A stretch of DNA of 64,000 bases from Eublepharis macularius (taxonomy: Eukaryota > Chordata > Lepidosauria > Squamata > Eublepharidae). Below are positions 1-11,235 of this stretch, one piece after another. Within the stretch, counting starts at the first letter, position 1. Each line of letters starts with the position of its first letter. The stretch lies in NCBI RefSeq assembly GCF_028583425.1, contig NC_072797.1:121427501-121491500 (forward strand), given 5' to 3'. Under the pieces are notes generated by a model. That model had not been told where the DNA came from. It searched no databases and was given only the letters and a program-made list of their open reading frames with translations. Both the position numbers and the translations under genes were made by a program.

Positions 1-284
1 ACTTGCCATAACAGCAACCTTAATTCCTTGTGGATGCTGGTTAACAAAGCTTTTATTGTATAAATATATATGTGTGAGAAACAGCCACACACACTCACTG
101 TGTTCCACAGGTGCATTCCATGCGCTCACATTGTCAAACATCCAATAAATGGTTATGAATTTGGCCACCTCTTTCTTATTGCCAGCTGAACACATGGGAA
201 GCTGCATTATACCATTCTACTGAAATCCTTAGCAGTAACAGAACCTACTATTTTGTAATAGTAAAATAATTGCTTGTCTATAAA

Positions 285-437
285 GCTCAGGATTGTCGTC
301 TGACTGGCAGTGGCTCTCCAGGGTCAGGCATCTTAGCCAGTACCTGATCCTTTAAAATGGGCATGCCAGGTTTTGAACATGGGATTTCCACATGGAAAGG
401 GAATGCTGTATCACTGAACCACAGCCCCTCTCCACAC
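285..437 (-). repeat. tRNA-derived SINE, minus strand
   Basis: Read on the minus strand this has a tRNA-like head (a run like 'gtggttcagtgatacagc', then 'ttcaaaacctggcatg' as box B) followed by the body 'ccctggagagccactgcc'. The same body occurs on the plus strand at 49962-50145. Divergent old copy. Confidence 0.7.
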
Positions 438-1227
438 TCTAAATCACATATGTGCACACACTAAATTCTTCTTACACAAACACAGTACTTTCTCATACGC
501 ATAACTCTGACACCGCTCACATTCTTTTCATACCCTAACTTAGGGTTAAGGTCGCACACAGGCCTGATTTAAAGGTGACACGATAGGCATATCTTTAAAA
601 GAATACCAGTGCTACATGCTAGAGATAGGGGCACGGGCTCTCTTTCCCCCAGTTCTCATTGCCCACTAGTGGGAGAAATTAAAAAAAAAATCAGTTGACA
701 CAACAGTATTACATCATTTTACATCACTTCCAGGGAAAACTCTATGGTTTTGACATAGATTTTGTGGCAATCCCTAGAGTGGAGTGACGCCACTTCCACT
801 TCCAGGTTGTTCGTCAATAGCGGTCCCCCATGTCCCTGCACCCACAGGTGGCAGTTGACTGGATGGCAGTCCTAAACATGACTGACACTTTGTTTAAATT
901 ATTCACTGGTGCTTATTCACATGACTTTAGTGTGGCATGAAGCCTACATTCAGCCAAGGACTGCAAGCACACTAGAACTGCACATGTAGGAATTATAACC
1001 CAATTTAAATGAGACTCTAGCCACCTACAACTCCACACAAGTTTTGTTTTGGAAAAAAAAATACACTCCTACATTACTTTTCAATCAGGCCACTATCTCA
1101 ATAGGTTCTTGTTTAGAATTCATTGCCTCAAGATGTGGTGATTGTTTTAGATGGCTTAACACGGCACTGAACCAACAATCCCTGATGTGGTGGCACATGT
1201 ACATGTGTTTCCTGGTGCCTGTTTGCC
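438..1227. other. No gene seen; holds one interspersed repeat copy
   Basis: No host exon is recognised. About 640-870 is a minus-strand copy of the repeat also at 59414-59690 and 61693-62003, sharing 'catcacttccagggaaaact' and 'ctatggttttgacatag'. The rest is AT-rich and unassigned; the short ORFs have no recognisable domain. Confidence 0.5.
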
Positions 1228-1672
1228 TGGTTCTCTGGAGCCAACGTCAGACCCAGGTTCAAATCTGCATTCTGCAGTGGAAGCTCACCGAGTGACTAAG
1301 AGCAGAACCACAAGTGACAAAAGGCACAGATTGGACACTTGTCAGCTTCCCTCAAGTTTTGATGGGAAATGTAGGCAGCTTGGCGGAATGATGGACAAGT
1401 GACAGTTGAAAAGTCCATTGGACAGCAGTCAGAGAGTCAAGCTGCAAGACCAGGATGCCTACATTTCCCATCAAAACTTGAGGGAAGCTGACAAGTGTCC
1501 AACCTGTGTCATTCGTCACTTGTGGTTCTGCTCTAAGTTTGGACCCATCACTCTCTCTCTCGGCCTCACTTTTGTCACAGGGTTGTTTTGAGGATAATGT
1601 TGAGGACAGAAGAATGACATACACTGCTTTGGGTCTTGACAGGGGGGAAAGCAGGATATAAATACTTCCACA
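1228..1672 (+). repeat. Sauria-type tRNA SINE split by a hairpin MITE
   Basis: The left part (1228-1300) carries a box-B-like 'acccaggttcaaatctgc' and 'gtggaagctcaccgagtgac'. The right part (1533-1672) resumes with 'acccatcactctc', 'cagggttgttttgaggataa' and ends in 'caggatataaatact', the usual Sauria SINE tail. The two halves are contiguous in the SINE consensus as I know it, so the MITE between them is younger. Confidence 0.75.
1301..1532. mobile_element. Hairpin MITE with 5-bp CTAAG target duplication
   Basis: The whole element is a near-perfect inverted repeat starting AGCAGAACCACAAGTGAC and ending in its reverse complement. It is flanked by CTAAG at 1296-1300 and 1533-1537 and inserted in a Sauria SINE. 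Same family as 26825-27054, 29967-30166, 40507-40738 and 48489-48720. No coding capacity. Confidence 0.85.
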
Positions 1673-2213
1673 ATCGACACTTTTCCCTTTTCAAGTTCCC
1701 TTCCTCGCATTTTCTTCCTCAGTATCATTCTCACTGCCCTCCTTTCTACTCTTTCATCGCTCAACTTTCCCATCCACTCCTCTCCCTTTCTCTGCCCCCC
1801 CTTTCTGTTTTGTGTCGCTCTGACCTTCACTCGGTACCACTCCACTGCTTCAGGCAAGGTGAAGGCAACAGAAACATGGGGAAAGTGCTAAAGGGAGCAG
1901 AGACTGGCACTGAGGGGAGACACGCTAAAGTTGTCTCCTATGAAGTCTAGGCGCCAGATTCTCTGTTTTCACTGGTTGAGTATGGGGTGGAAGAGACCCT
2001 CATTACAAGGTGTCAATCCAAGTAGAGCTGGATGAGAAGAAGGGAGAACAGTAGATGTATGCCCTCCACCCCTCGGAAACCCACCTCACCCTCCTAGCAG
2101 CTGTGTCAGTAAGAATTACCTGCCCACACAACGCAAGTAAGAGTCACTCTATATAGCAGTACCCGCATCTGGATTCTCATGTCAGAATCCCGTCCCACAA
2201 AATAAATAATAAT
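1673..2213. other. No gene seen; pyrimidine-rich stretch
   Basis: Bases 1680-1850 are strongly C/T-rich on the plus strand, which produces shadow ORFs on both strands. Nothing here resembles a known domain and no splice-bounded exon is evident. Confidence 0.5.
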
Positions 2214-2445
2214 AACTGCGCTTCTAGACAGATTAGCGCCTCACTCAGAGCGGTGATCAAGTTAGTGTTATTAGTATCCCCACAATATAGCTGGGGAGCT
2301 GGGGCTGAGAGGAGTGGCTTACCCAAGGCTACCTACTGAGCTCATGGCAGTAGTGGGTGCAGGGACATGGAGGACCGCTATTGGCAGTAGTGGGATCCGA
2401 ACCAGTAGAGTGCTGATTCGCAGCTGAAGCAGTTACAGCCACCCA
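2214..2445 (-). repeat. tRNA-type SINE (second family), minus strand
   Basis: On the minus strand a box-B-like 'ctggttcggatcccactac' is followed by 'gccttgggtaagccactcc' and 'ccccagctatattgtgg', ending 'ctaatctgtctagaag'. The same body recurs at 2688-2890, 25212-25438 and, on the plus strand, 39325-39505. A partial internal duplication of 'cagtagtggg' is visible. Confidence 0.7.
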
Positions 2446-2687
2446 TTAGTTTATTTCAGTTGATCTCAGCCTTATACAAAAAAGAGAAATTTCTCATTTA
2501 CCTCTGAACATTTCACTTGATCAAAGGTTTATTTAAAATATACATATTTACGGTGAAAGTTTAGGTAGAAGGCCCTTCCACAGCAGCCATTTTGTGGCGG
2601 CACCCACTGTCTTTTCTCCAAATTCCAAAGAGTTTAGGTTTAACAAGATTGGGAGCCCTGCTTACTGCATATTCAGGAAGAACAGTA

Positions 2688-2890
2688 TGCTTATATACTG
2701 CTCTTTTAGACAGATTAGTGTTCCACTCAAGAGTGGTGAATAAGGTCAGTATTATTATTATGTCCGCAATAAAATTGGGGAGCTGGGGCTGAAAGGAGTG
2801 GCTTACCCAAGGCCGCCTACTGGCTCACGGGAGTCTAACCAGCAGAGGGCTGAGTCTCATCCCAGCCACTAACCCACTATACTACAGCCA
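2688..2890 (-). repeat. tRNA-type SINE (second family), minus strand
   Basis: Shares 'ctgctcttttagacagatta', 'agctggggctgaaaggag' and 'tggcttacccaaggccgc' with the copy at 2214-2445. Divergent. Confidence 0.7.
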
Positions 2891-2944
2891 TTCTCTATAA
2901 AAGTGATGAATGTATGTTAAGCCACAATAAATGGAATGCAGATA

Positions 2945-3300
2945 TTTATTTATTCACTTGATTTATACCCTACCTTTCCCCCCCAACAAGGATCCAAAGC
3001 TACTTACACCATCTTCATCTCCTCCATTTTATCCTCACAACAACCCTGTGAGGTAGGTTAGGCTGAGGGCCAAGCTACAAGTGACGAATGACACTTGCTT
3101 GACAAGTGAACAGACTCATGTGTATTCCTCCCTGTTCACTTGCCATTCACTTGAGCTCCACTTGATCAAGTGGAGCGCAAGTGAACGGCAAGTGAACAGG
3201 TAGGAATACACTTGAGTCTGTTCACTTGTAGCTTGGCCCTGGGTCTCCCAGATCCTAGTCTGACACTGCAACCAGCGCAGACATTAGCCTTCTCGATGTA
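2945..3300 (-). repeat. Sauria-type SINE, minus strand, split by a MITE
   Basis: The tail side (2945-3067) has 'tttataccctacctttcc', 'tccattttatcctcacaaca' and 'accctgtgaggtaggttag'. The head side (3239-3300) has 'gggtctcccagatcctag'. The hairpin MITE at 3068-3238 separates the halves, and part of the SINE middle is missing. Confidence 0.75.
3068..3238. mobile_element. Hairpin MITE, CTNAG family
   Basis: Inverted-repeat element with ends GGCCAAGCTACAAGTGACG and the reverse complement; the arms carry 'acttgccattcacttg'-type motifs around a central 'cttgatcaag' palindrome. Flanks CTGAG (3063-3067) and CTGGG (3239-3243) agree at four of five bases. Relatives: 16995-17121 and about 49181-49290. 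Confidence 0.75.
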
Positions 3301-3400
3301 TCTTAAATCCTGGTCCAAAATAAGAGCCACAGCAGAAGCACAACAGAAGTAACCCTCCCACTGTCTTGCAGATCAAAGCTGGTCCTCAATCTTTCCCAGG

Positions 3401-3618
3401 CAGGGTTGCCAGCCTCCAGGTGGCAGCTGCGGATCTCCCGGAATTACAACTGACCTCCAGGCAACAGAGACCAGTTCCCCTGGAGAAAACGGCTACTCTG
3501 AAGGGCGAACTCTATGGCATTATACCCCAGAGGTCCCTCCCCTCCCCAAACCCCACCCTCTCCAGGCTCTACCTCCCAGAATATCCAGGAATTTCCCAAC
3601 CTGGAGCTGGCAACCCTA
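3401..3618. mobile_element. hAT-type MITE ('AGGGTTGCCA' family)
   Basis: The ends are AGGGTTGCCAGCCTCCAGG and CCTGGAGCTGGCAACCCTA in inverted orientation. The flanks TTCCCAGG (3393-3400 and 3619-3626) form a perfect 8-bp target duplication, as hAT transposases make. Non-autonomous. It lies 1.3 kb upstream of the TMEM215 start, at the edge of the CpG island. Confidence 0.85.
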
Positions 3619-4875
3619 TTCCCAGGGGTAGGGCGTGTTAGCCCTCGAAAGGGAAAAAAGGCGTATTGTTGCCCATTCAAGGGTGCGTGTGGGTGATCTG
3701 GGAAACTCTGCAGGGGGAGAAGAGTTGTGCCCATTCTGCCCGCCAAATCCCAATTCTCGCCAACGCTCAGCGCGTGGAGTCAGTAGAAACCGACGGCCAC
3801 GCGCAACATCCCGGCGACCACAACTCCTTCGTGTCCGCCTTGCGGGCTCCCCTGAAGCACCCGCCTCTCCCTGCGTCGGAACCAGACCGGCTGGCCTCAG
3901 GCGGGTTCGCTTCTCCCCTCGCCGCCCCGCCCGCCTCCCTACGAGCGAGGGCGCCGCGGGCAACTTTCCCGAGCCCGGAATGCGCCCGCCGCTCGAGGGG
4001 GTAGCAAAGCTGCGTTGGCGCGCCACACCGGGGGACGCCGCAAGGCGTGGGGCGCCCACCCGCGGAAGCGGCCGGCTGGCGGAAAGTTGCTGAGGGCGCC
4101 CGAGGAGAAGGCGCACACGTGCTCGGGGAAGCCCGCCGGCGGCCTCGGCACACAACACGCGTCTGTGCGCGCACACGCGACCGTGAAGAAGAAAGGGGCG
4201 CTCCTAGTTTGCAGAGCCCTACTTGCCTTCCTGCGAGCCGGACCGCGGATTTGCAGCCCGTTCCCTCGCAAGCGCGCCGGCGATTCTCCGCAGTGGCATA
4301 TCGAGGGCTGTCGGCCTGTGTGCAGCCGTTCTCGCGGGGGTGGACCCTCCCTTGTCCAGCCCTTCCCATGCACGCTTACTCGGAGGTAAGCAACCCTCCC
4401 TGGTTTCCGTAGGACTTCCTCTCTGCAAAGCGTGCAGTGGCGTCAGACCCCGGGAATACAGAGAGCCGGAGCCTTTTGCATTTCGAATGAAGGCCGGCGG
4501 AACTCTGCAACTTCTGCTGCCTGGATGCTTTTGGCATGCAATTGGTTCCGCTCTCGACGCGTCCCCCCGCGCTGGGGGAGCTGGACCGGGATCCCAAGCC
4601 GGGCAGCAGAGAGGCCCGCGGGACTTTCCACGTGTAAGAGCGCGAGCCGAAGGCAGCGCCGTTTTGCAAAGCGGGCTGGAGCGGCGCTGAGGAGCGCGGC
4701 GGCGGGGAAGGCGAGTCCGCCTGGCAGGAGCTGCGGAGCGATGCCAGAGCCGGGCGAAATCGCTGCAAAAGCGGGGCAAAGGAACTAAGGCGCCCGCTGC
4801 AAATCCCGACGGGTTGGAGTTTGCTTCCCCCCCCCCCCCGCACCTCTCCTTCTCCAGCGCCGCTAATTCGCCCCC

Positions 4876-4892
4876 TCGCTTATTTGCTTAGC
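4876..4892 (+). other. TMEM215: Candidate 3' splice site ahead of the TMEM215 coding exon
   Basis: 'tcgcttatttgcttag' followed by CGAGG is a pyrimidine tract plus AG, 46 bases before the ATG. TMEM215 in other vertebrates has, as I recall, a non-coding first exon and one coding exon, which fits. The first exon and its donor are not identified. Confidence 0.35.
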
Positions 4893-4937
4893 GAGGCTCC
4901 AAAAAAAGGATCCGATGCCCCAAGCAGCTCGCAAGCC

Positions 4938-5642
4938 ATGAGACCCGACGACATCAACCCGCGCACCGGCCTGGTGGTGGCTCTGGTCAGCGTCTTCCTC
5001 GTGTTCGGCTTTATGTTCACGGTGTCCGGGATCAAGGGGGAGACCCTGGGGGACATCCCGCTGCTGGCCATCGGGCCGGCCATCTGCTTGCCCGGCATCG
5101 CGGCCATCGCCCTGGCCAAGAAGACCGACGGCTGCACCAAGTGGCCGCAGGACAAGCGCTGCCCCTCGGGGGGCTGCTGCCGCAAGAAGCCCAAAGACAA
5201 GGACGCCCTGGAGCTGCTGCGGACCCCTTCCGACCTGGAGTCGGGCAAGGGCAGCTGCGATGAGCTGGCCAAGCAAGCCTACGCCGCCCTGGACGGGAAA
5301 GCCCTGCCCGGCGGGGGAGCGAGGCAGGACTCCCGGGAGGGCAAGAACTCGCGCAGCAAAGTGGACCAGGAGGAGATGCTGAGATACTTGGAAGGCTGTT
5401 ACCCGGAGATGCCCGGGAACGTGTTCGTGGCCGAGGGCGGCCCTTACAGTGCCTTAGCCAAGCCGGGCTCGCCCGCCTCGGAAGGGGCGGCCGCCGGCCC
5501 AGACGCGGAGGACGACGCGTCGGTCGCCCCGAAAGACAGTGTCATCGTCTGCTCCTACAAGGAGAACAGCCCTTACGACAGCTACTGCTGCTACATCAAC
5601 CCCAGCGAGGAAATCTGCTCGGATCGCGAGTCGGTCGTGTGA
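4938..5642 (+). CDS. TMEM215: Transmembrane protein 215, complete single coding exon
   Basis: 234 residues, close to the human length of about 235. The N-terminus MRPDDINPRTGLVVALVSVF matches the vertebrate family as I know it. Two hydrophobic spans lie at about residues 11-31 and 40-60, joined by the short conserved loop with KGETLGDIPLL. The conserved cytosolic block KKPKDKDALELLRTPSDLES follows at about 83-102. The C-terminal block SVIVCSYKENSPYDSYCCYI spans about 201-220. The middle (about 103-200) is low-complexity, rich in Gly, Ala, Ser and charged residues, and differs most from mammals. The frame is open upstream to an ATG at 4821, but that stretch is proline/serine-rich, is not family sequence and crosses a likely splice acceptor, so I start at 4938. 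TMEM215 is reported as an ER-membrane protein with a role in endothelial survival; no enzymatic role is known. The gene is intact. Confidence 0.95.
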   Translation: MRPDDINPRTGLVVALVSVFLVFGFMFTVSGIKGETLGDIPLLAIGPAICLPGIAAIALAKKTDGCTKWPQDKRCPSGGCCRKKPKDKDALELLRTPSDLESGKGSCDELAKQAYAALDGKALPGGGARQDSREGKNSRSKVDQEEMLRYLEGCYPEMPGNVFVAEGGPYSALAKPGSPASEGAAAGPDAEDDASVAPKDSVIVCSYKENSPYDSYCCYINPSEEICSDRESVV

Positions 5643-7499
5643 AAGGACCTCCAGGCGCTTCCTCCCTAAAGAGAGATTTCCACGTGGCCGAGTCTTTCTG
5701 ACAGCCCTAGACATTTCGGCTCTTGAAATAATGTATATTATATATAAGTATTGGCTCGTGTTGCACTGCATGGGACAATCCTCGTCTCTTAACTTTCAAG
5801 CCTGGTATGTGACCCAAACGCAAACCTTTTGTGCCTGAAATAATAAGTAATAATTCGCATGTTTAAGGAGGATCGGTCCATTTTTTAAATGAATGGTAAT
5901 TAGGACCGTTTGTGGCGTTTATACAGACCGGTTTTTGTTAGAAAAGGTTGCAGGAATTGGAGGTGAGAATTCCAAAATTCGTATCGAAGTGAACCTCTGC
6001 CTTTAGGGCCAAACTGCTGGAATTCTGGGACTGGCATGTCAGAGGTGTTGTCTGGCTCGGGGAGAGTGGGTGGTGCACCAGCTTGGATCAACTTTGTATC
6101 GCCCCCCCCCCCCGCCCATTTCTGTGTTGTATTCAGAAACTCAGGTTGGCATGAGAATCAGGAGATAGGGTTAAACAGATTTGGAGTTGAAGATGCCATT
6201 TCTCTGCACCGGGTTACAGCCACTGCTAATTGAACTTGCTTCTAGAACTCCCTTTTACTTATTTTCCTCCCTTCTAGTCCACTGTAAGTGGCCTGGGCTC
6301 AACCTAAGGCAGTCCAATACTGACCAAAATCGAGGTATGGAGTTGTAACAAACATTCTGCTTCAGCTGTCCCCAGCTCTGTGGTTCTGTTGCCCCCACAG
6401 CAGTTTGCTGGTGCAAATAACTTATCTGAAGTTCCAGTCATGGAACTCCTGATTGGAGAGTTCTTCTGATTTCTCCCTCTCTCTTGTCTTTTGCAAGCAG
6501 TTGTAGGGGACGGTGTTTTATCCGTGCTTGAGGCTGGCTGCTGGGAAGGGGGGGGGAGAGATGTATTCCCCCCCCCATTTCCATCTTAAGGATCAAGTGG
6601 GAGGCAACTCGCATTGCCAGCAATAAGGTTGTGTTTAGAACTCAAGACAAACTCCAAGCAAACAGCTAGCCATAGTTCTATAAAAGGTGCAAATAGCCGA
6701 CAAAAGGTGCAGAGGTCCTTAAAGAATCTACTCATTTTGAAAAAAGCATTCCATGAATTTGGGATTACAAGTGTTTTTGATGGCGTTTGCACGTTACATC
6801 AGCCTTCTACAATAATAAAAATTCCGGAGGGGTAGCCCTGTTAGCATGTGGCAGCAGTACCAAGCTCAAATCCAGTGGCATCTTAATGGCTAACAAAATT
6901 TATTTCCGCATAACCTCTCGTGAATCAGAGCTCACTTTGGGCCCAGCTGTATGAGCAGGTTTTTAAAGTGTTGTGTCTGGCTTAGCTCAAGCTCTTTCTC
7001 CATATTAAGATAGCACAGGAGGGAGGTTCATTCCCTGCTTTTTTCTTTTATGTGAAGCAGTAAAAACGGGGGGGGGGGATCTCCCCCCATGCTATTTTGA
7101 CAGGGGGAAATGGCTTGGGGGGAGGAAGAGCCCCTCCTCCTCCCACAGGGGCATTCTGAAGCTATTTGGGCTCTCCTGTATTTTTTAACAGCCATTGCCC
7201 AGGTGGTCTTCTGTTTGATCATCCTCCTACACAGTGATGTTGATTTGAAGTCCAGTGTAACTGGTAACATTTCCAGTTCCAAACTTGGGGCAGGGGTTTG
7301 ACTTTATAAAGAGGGGACATAGTTTGGAGAAATTTAGCAAATTTTCTCTTCTTTGGACAGATATACTCTATGGAAGAGAAGATTCATAAGGATATTTCAG
7401 ACCCCTCCAACCCACCCCTTTTGGTATTTTAATTAGGAAAACCAGATCCATTTATAACAAGAGAGTCTTCCGGCATTACAATAAAACAGGAGTCCAGTG
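5643..7499. other. TMEM215 downstream region / possible 3' UTR
   Basis: No second gene is seen. AT-rich single-copy-looking sequence, likely 3' UTR at least in its first part. Poly-C/G runs occur at 6103-6112, 6549-6557 and 7069-7078. No canonical polyadenylation signal with a convincing U/GU-rich element was fixed here; a later AATAAA at 9892-9897, followed by T/G-rich sequence, is another possible end. Confidence 0.4.
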
Positions 7500-7570
7500 G
7501 CTCATTTATTGTGATATAAGCTGCCTTGAGTCTTGGGGAGAAAGGCAGACTATAAATAAAGTAAATAAAT
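7500..7570 (+). repeat. LINE/SINE 3' tail fragment
   Basis: 'gccttgagtcttggggagaa' followed by 'gactataaataaagtaaata' is the 3' tail shared by squamate L2/Bov-B-type LINEs and their SINEs. Confidence 0.6.
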
Positions 7571-8164
7571 AAGTAAGCTTTTGTGAATCCACTTCCTCAA
7601 TGCATGAAGTGTTATACATACAGAGCTTGTAACATCTGAAAACATATGCTTATGAAAAAATCTGCTACAAAACTTTGTAATTTTTTAGAGCCACAAAACT
7701 ATTTGGCTGCCTCAGAGTGACATGGATCCATTTACAGTATTGCATCATGAGAACCTGATTTCAGCATTGAGTCCTTTGGATGTATGCATGGGTTGATTTA
7801 TTTAAAAAATTGTGCATACAATAAAGCATCACTTACAGCTAGATCAGATTTGATATGAAGGAGCCTTGCATGGCTTTTTAATAGTAAATGATAATTTGCT
7901 TTCCCGGGCAGCTGCTTTGAGGATTGGTCCCTTGTGTCTTCCATGATTTAAATGCCTCCCCAAATATGCATTTGGCGGTTGTGGAAAAACACATGGGTTC
8001 ATGTGCTAGAGTCTGTGTTTTCTCACAAGAGCCAGTCGTAGCTTGACAGAGAGATTTTAAATCACAGAAGAGACATAGGAGCAAATAGTTAAATATTCTC
8101 TTTCTCACTCAACCACCAAGGTTGCTAACAGGCCTGGAGAAAAATGTCCTGTCCCTTTAATAGT

Positions 8165-8294
8165 TCCAGAGGAGTTCACCAGGTTAGTCTGTAGTCGCAA
8201 AATAGTAAAGAGTCCAGTAGCACCTTTAAGACTAAAATAAATACAATAAAGTTGGTTAGGCTTAAAGGTGCTACTGGACTCTTTACTATCCTGC
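8165..8294. repeat. Inverted pair of an interspersed repeat tail
   Basis: 'aaagagtccagtagcacctt' at 8210-8229 is the reverse complement of 'aaggtgctactggactcttt' just downstream, forming a head-to-head pair with a spacer of about 25 bases. The same tail occurs singly at 17701-17836 and 48020-48150 and as another inverted pair at 38668-38885. Confidence 0.75.
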
Positions 8295-10250
8295 CCCTTT
8301 AATAGAAACTTAATATGCAGAAATGGGCAAATGAAGCTTTTCACATCATGGAGGGAAATTACATTACCTGGTAAATAACATCCCTTTATGGCACTATTAA
8401 AGAGACAGGATTCCCCCCCCCCCCAGACATTTGGCTGCCCTACCAGCACCCCTTCCTTAGTCTTCAAAATCAGGCTGCCTTGGAAAATAAATTAGCTATT
8501 TGGGGAGCATGGAAATTCCCATACTCGACCCTTAACTAATCTAACATACCTTATATCCCACCTGCCGTTCTAAACACTCATTGAATATAAAATGTAACAT
8601 TACCCAGGGAGACCTGCAGACATACATGTATTTTGGAACACAGTGAATTTCCCCTTGCAGGTAACGTCTGGCTCTCCCCCCCAAACAGACCTGACCGACA
8701 TATTGGCCAGCCGATTCGATATTTTATCTCCTTCCTGATAGTTTGCCTTTTTTATTTTTAAAGCACTGCATGCATATTCATTCAATAAAAGTAAATTTTT
8801 CTCTTCCTCATTAAAATAAAAATACCCAGAATTCTTAAACCATTGAAAGACTGGTTCAGGGAAGTTTGGGGCACGGGTTGGTAAGGTCGTTGGTAAGAGA
8901 GCTGTGCCCAGCCTGCTTTTGCTGTAAGCGCCCGGAACCGGTTTCCTTTAAACTCAGCCCAGGAGATCAAATTGTGTGGGTGCACAACATTTGTAGAGGA
9001 GATGCTTTCACGCTATTGTTCAAACTGTATGTACAGCTATATATTGCTACGGGATGTGATGGCTCGTAGTGTAGGGTTGTTTAAAAGATGAGAGAATTTG
9101 TGAAAGACACATCTTACCAACGCCCTGCCCGTTAGCTGGCTGTTATGGGGCCTTCAAAGGCACCAATCTGAAATTGGGGGACATCAGTGGGGGAAAGCTA
9201 TCACATCCTGCTTCTGACTTTTGAGGGCAATCGGGTGGGCTAGATGGACTTTAGTTTGATCCTGCAAAGTAGTTATATTCTTTGAAAGAAAAGTTTGCTG
9301 CAAGGACTGAAACCAACTTTTACAACTGTTTTCCATGGAAAATGAATCAGGTCTTTGTAAGAAATCTTCATTTATCTTTCAGTTGAAATAATTTGGATCC
9401 AAAATTATGATCGTATGCGATATCATCAAATCATTGGTTTAATCCAACTGAAATTAAGCATTTTTTTAAAACTTCCCCAGACTTCACTCCATCTGCTGTG
9501 CCTGTGCTTACGTCTCTCCAGTTGATGAAACCAGTTGGAATTTCAAAATGTTTAACTTTTAACTGGGCCCTTTGCTCAGATTTTGTAAAAAACAAAATGC
9601 AAAGAGCTTGGAGGCTGGCATTTGGCGTAACATATGCAGTTCATCATTGTTTACCCCTCACAGTCACCATAATGGAAAGAGGGATTTTGTGATGACTCCG
9701 CACAAAACCAGACTGCTTAGCAAGCCTCACAGAGACTCTACAGAGAATGAATCCGCAGATTCCATGTACATTAAGTTTCTGTATCATATGTGCAATATAC
9801 CTGTAATAACTTATTTGAGATTTTATATATGTGACATATTTAATCTATGCAGGAAACCTTCCAAGGGTTAAAAGCAAAGAACGATATATTCAATAAATAA
9901 TTTGTATTTTATCTGTTTCTGTATAATCTGTCCAAGCATGGGTTTCTGTAATTGACCCCGGAGCTCTGAAAAAGCTGCTTAGTTTTAGAAATGTTAATAT
10001 TTGCTCATGTCTTCCTCAAACATCCTTTGTTCTAGACAGGTTAGTTAAACTGCCCCTCATTCATTCCAACTGAGGGGAAGAGTTTAGATTTTTCTGATAA
10101 AGCTTTTATTTGGCCATGCAACGTTATGCACGTGGCTCTGTATCTGATTAGCGGATACACAAGAGATCTCAGGCTCCTTTGAGGTTCTTATTCTTAGAAA
10201 CATTGTCACAGACAGTTCCTTCAAAGGAGAATATCAGAGGAAGATGGTAT
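8295..10250. other. No gene seen in about 2 kb
   Basis: AT-rich sequence without recognisable exons. Poly-C run at 8415-8424. AATAAA at 9892-9897 is followed by a T/G-rich stretch and could end a plus-strand transcript. 9120-9290 resembles a decayed SINE tail. Confidence 0.4.
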
Positions 10251-10289
10251 TCACTGTGAGTGTGATCTTTCCTGCACATTAACTATAAA

Positions 10290-10505
10290 ATGGTTGTGGA
10301 GTGCCATGCAGTCATGGCGACCCCTGCTGGGGTTTTCAAGGCAAGAGTCCAACAGATGTGGTTTGCCATGGCCTGCCTCTGCATAGCAATGCTGTTCTTT
10401 CTTGGAGGTCTCCGTCCAATTACTAACGAAAGCCAACCCTGCTTAGCTTCATAAGAGATGAGATCAGGTTTGCCTGGGCTATCCAGGTCAATGAAAGGGA
10501 ATTTA
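10290..10505 (-). repeat. 5S rRNA-derived SINE, minus strand
   Basis: On the minus strand the head reads 'gcccaggcaaacctgatctc', then 'gaagctaagcagggttggct', both recognisable from vertebrate 5S rRNA, followed by 'ggagacctccaagaaagaac' and a tail 'ggggtcgccatgactgcatg'. A second copy is at 56838-57052. SINE, not a functional 5S gene. Confidence 0.8.
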
Positions 10506-10509
10506 TTCA

Positions 10510-11225
10510 AAGTACTCTGCATTTTAATTTGATCTCCCCTTTCAGCCAATGACTACACAAATCAAGACATCAAAGGCAGTGCTCTTCAAAGAAATATAGG
10601 TTTATTGATTACAGCATAAGTCCAGGACACACATCAACTATCCATAGGCACGTATGTGTAAAGACCAGTTCCATTGGAGGGCTTATTATACCCTTCAGTA
10701 CTGATTGTTTACAGAATATTTGTTATTTGTTTACAGAATAAAAGATCAGAACCTTAATAGAAACAGTTCTTCAGACTGCATTCCTCAGGATACGTGGCAG
10801 CCAGCAAGTCTGATTGACAGGGAAGTCTGATCTTACTGTAATATAAACATCCCGATGCTGAAGTCATAATTTTGTCATGGGTTCGAAATTCTTCTGGGAA
10901 ATAGCACATTCAAGGTTAAAATCTTAATTGCAAAGTGAAAACAAAGAAATTGTTGACATTCTCCCCTTACTGTAGGGCCAACACGACCTCCGTTTCTCTC
11001 CGCTTAATCTGAGAGAAGCAATTTGCCCATCAAAGCAGATCTTGCCTCCTGTGTAGGAGGTCAGCTTCAATAGAGCTCATACATAGGTCTTTAGGTGAAG
11101 GGTCCTCAAGAAAAATCCCTTTACAGTCAACTATAAGTCTTACAATTTAGAAAAAAGGGCATGCCACCTGTCATTTGCATGTTTACAGGTGATATCCTCA
11201 AAGAAAAATTAGGCAGATCTCATAG
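10510..11225. other. No gene seen in about 700 bp
   Basis: Unassigned sequence; no domain, no tRNA fold and no clear inverted repeat recognised. 'caggtttattgatt'-like motifs may mark the end of an unidentified element. Confidence 0.35.
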
Positions 11226-11235
11226 AATTGCGGCG

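Larger units (their letters stand above)
3720..5660 (+). promoter_or_regulatory. TMEM215: CpG island covering the TMEM215 promoter and coding exon
   Basis: CpG density and GC content rise sharply here against the AT-rich surroundings. Many overlapping ORFs on both strands in 3600-4840 are a by-product of few stop codons, not genes. A vertebrate promoter is expected inside; no unambiguous TATA box was placed and the transcription start is not resolved. Confidence 0.7.

Noticed and set aside
3616-4843. Many long ORFs on both strands upstream of TMEM215
   Set aside because: They overlap in several frames in a GC-rich CpG island, show no domain, and are explained by low stop-codon density.
4821-4937. 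In-frame N-terminal extension of TMEM215 from an upstream ATG
   Set aside because: Proline/serine-rich, not family sequence, crosses a likely splice acceptor, and a 234-residue protein from 4938 matches the usual length.
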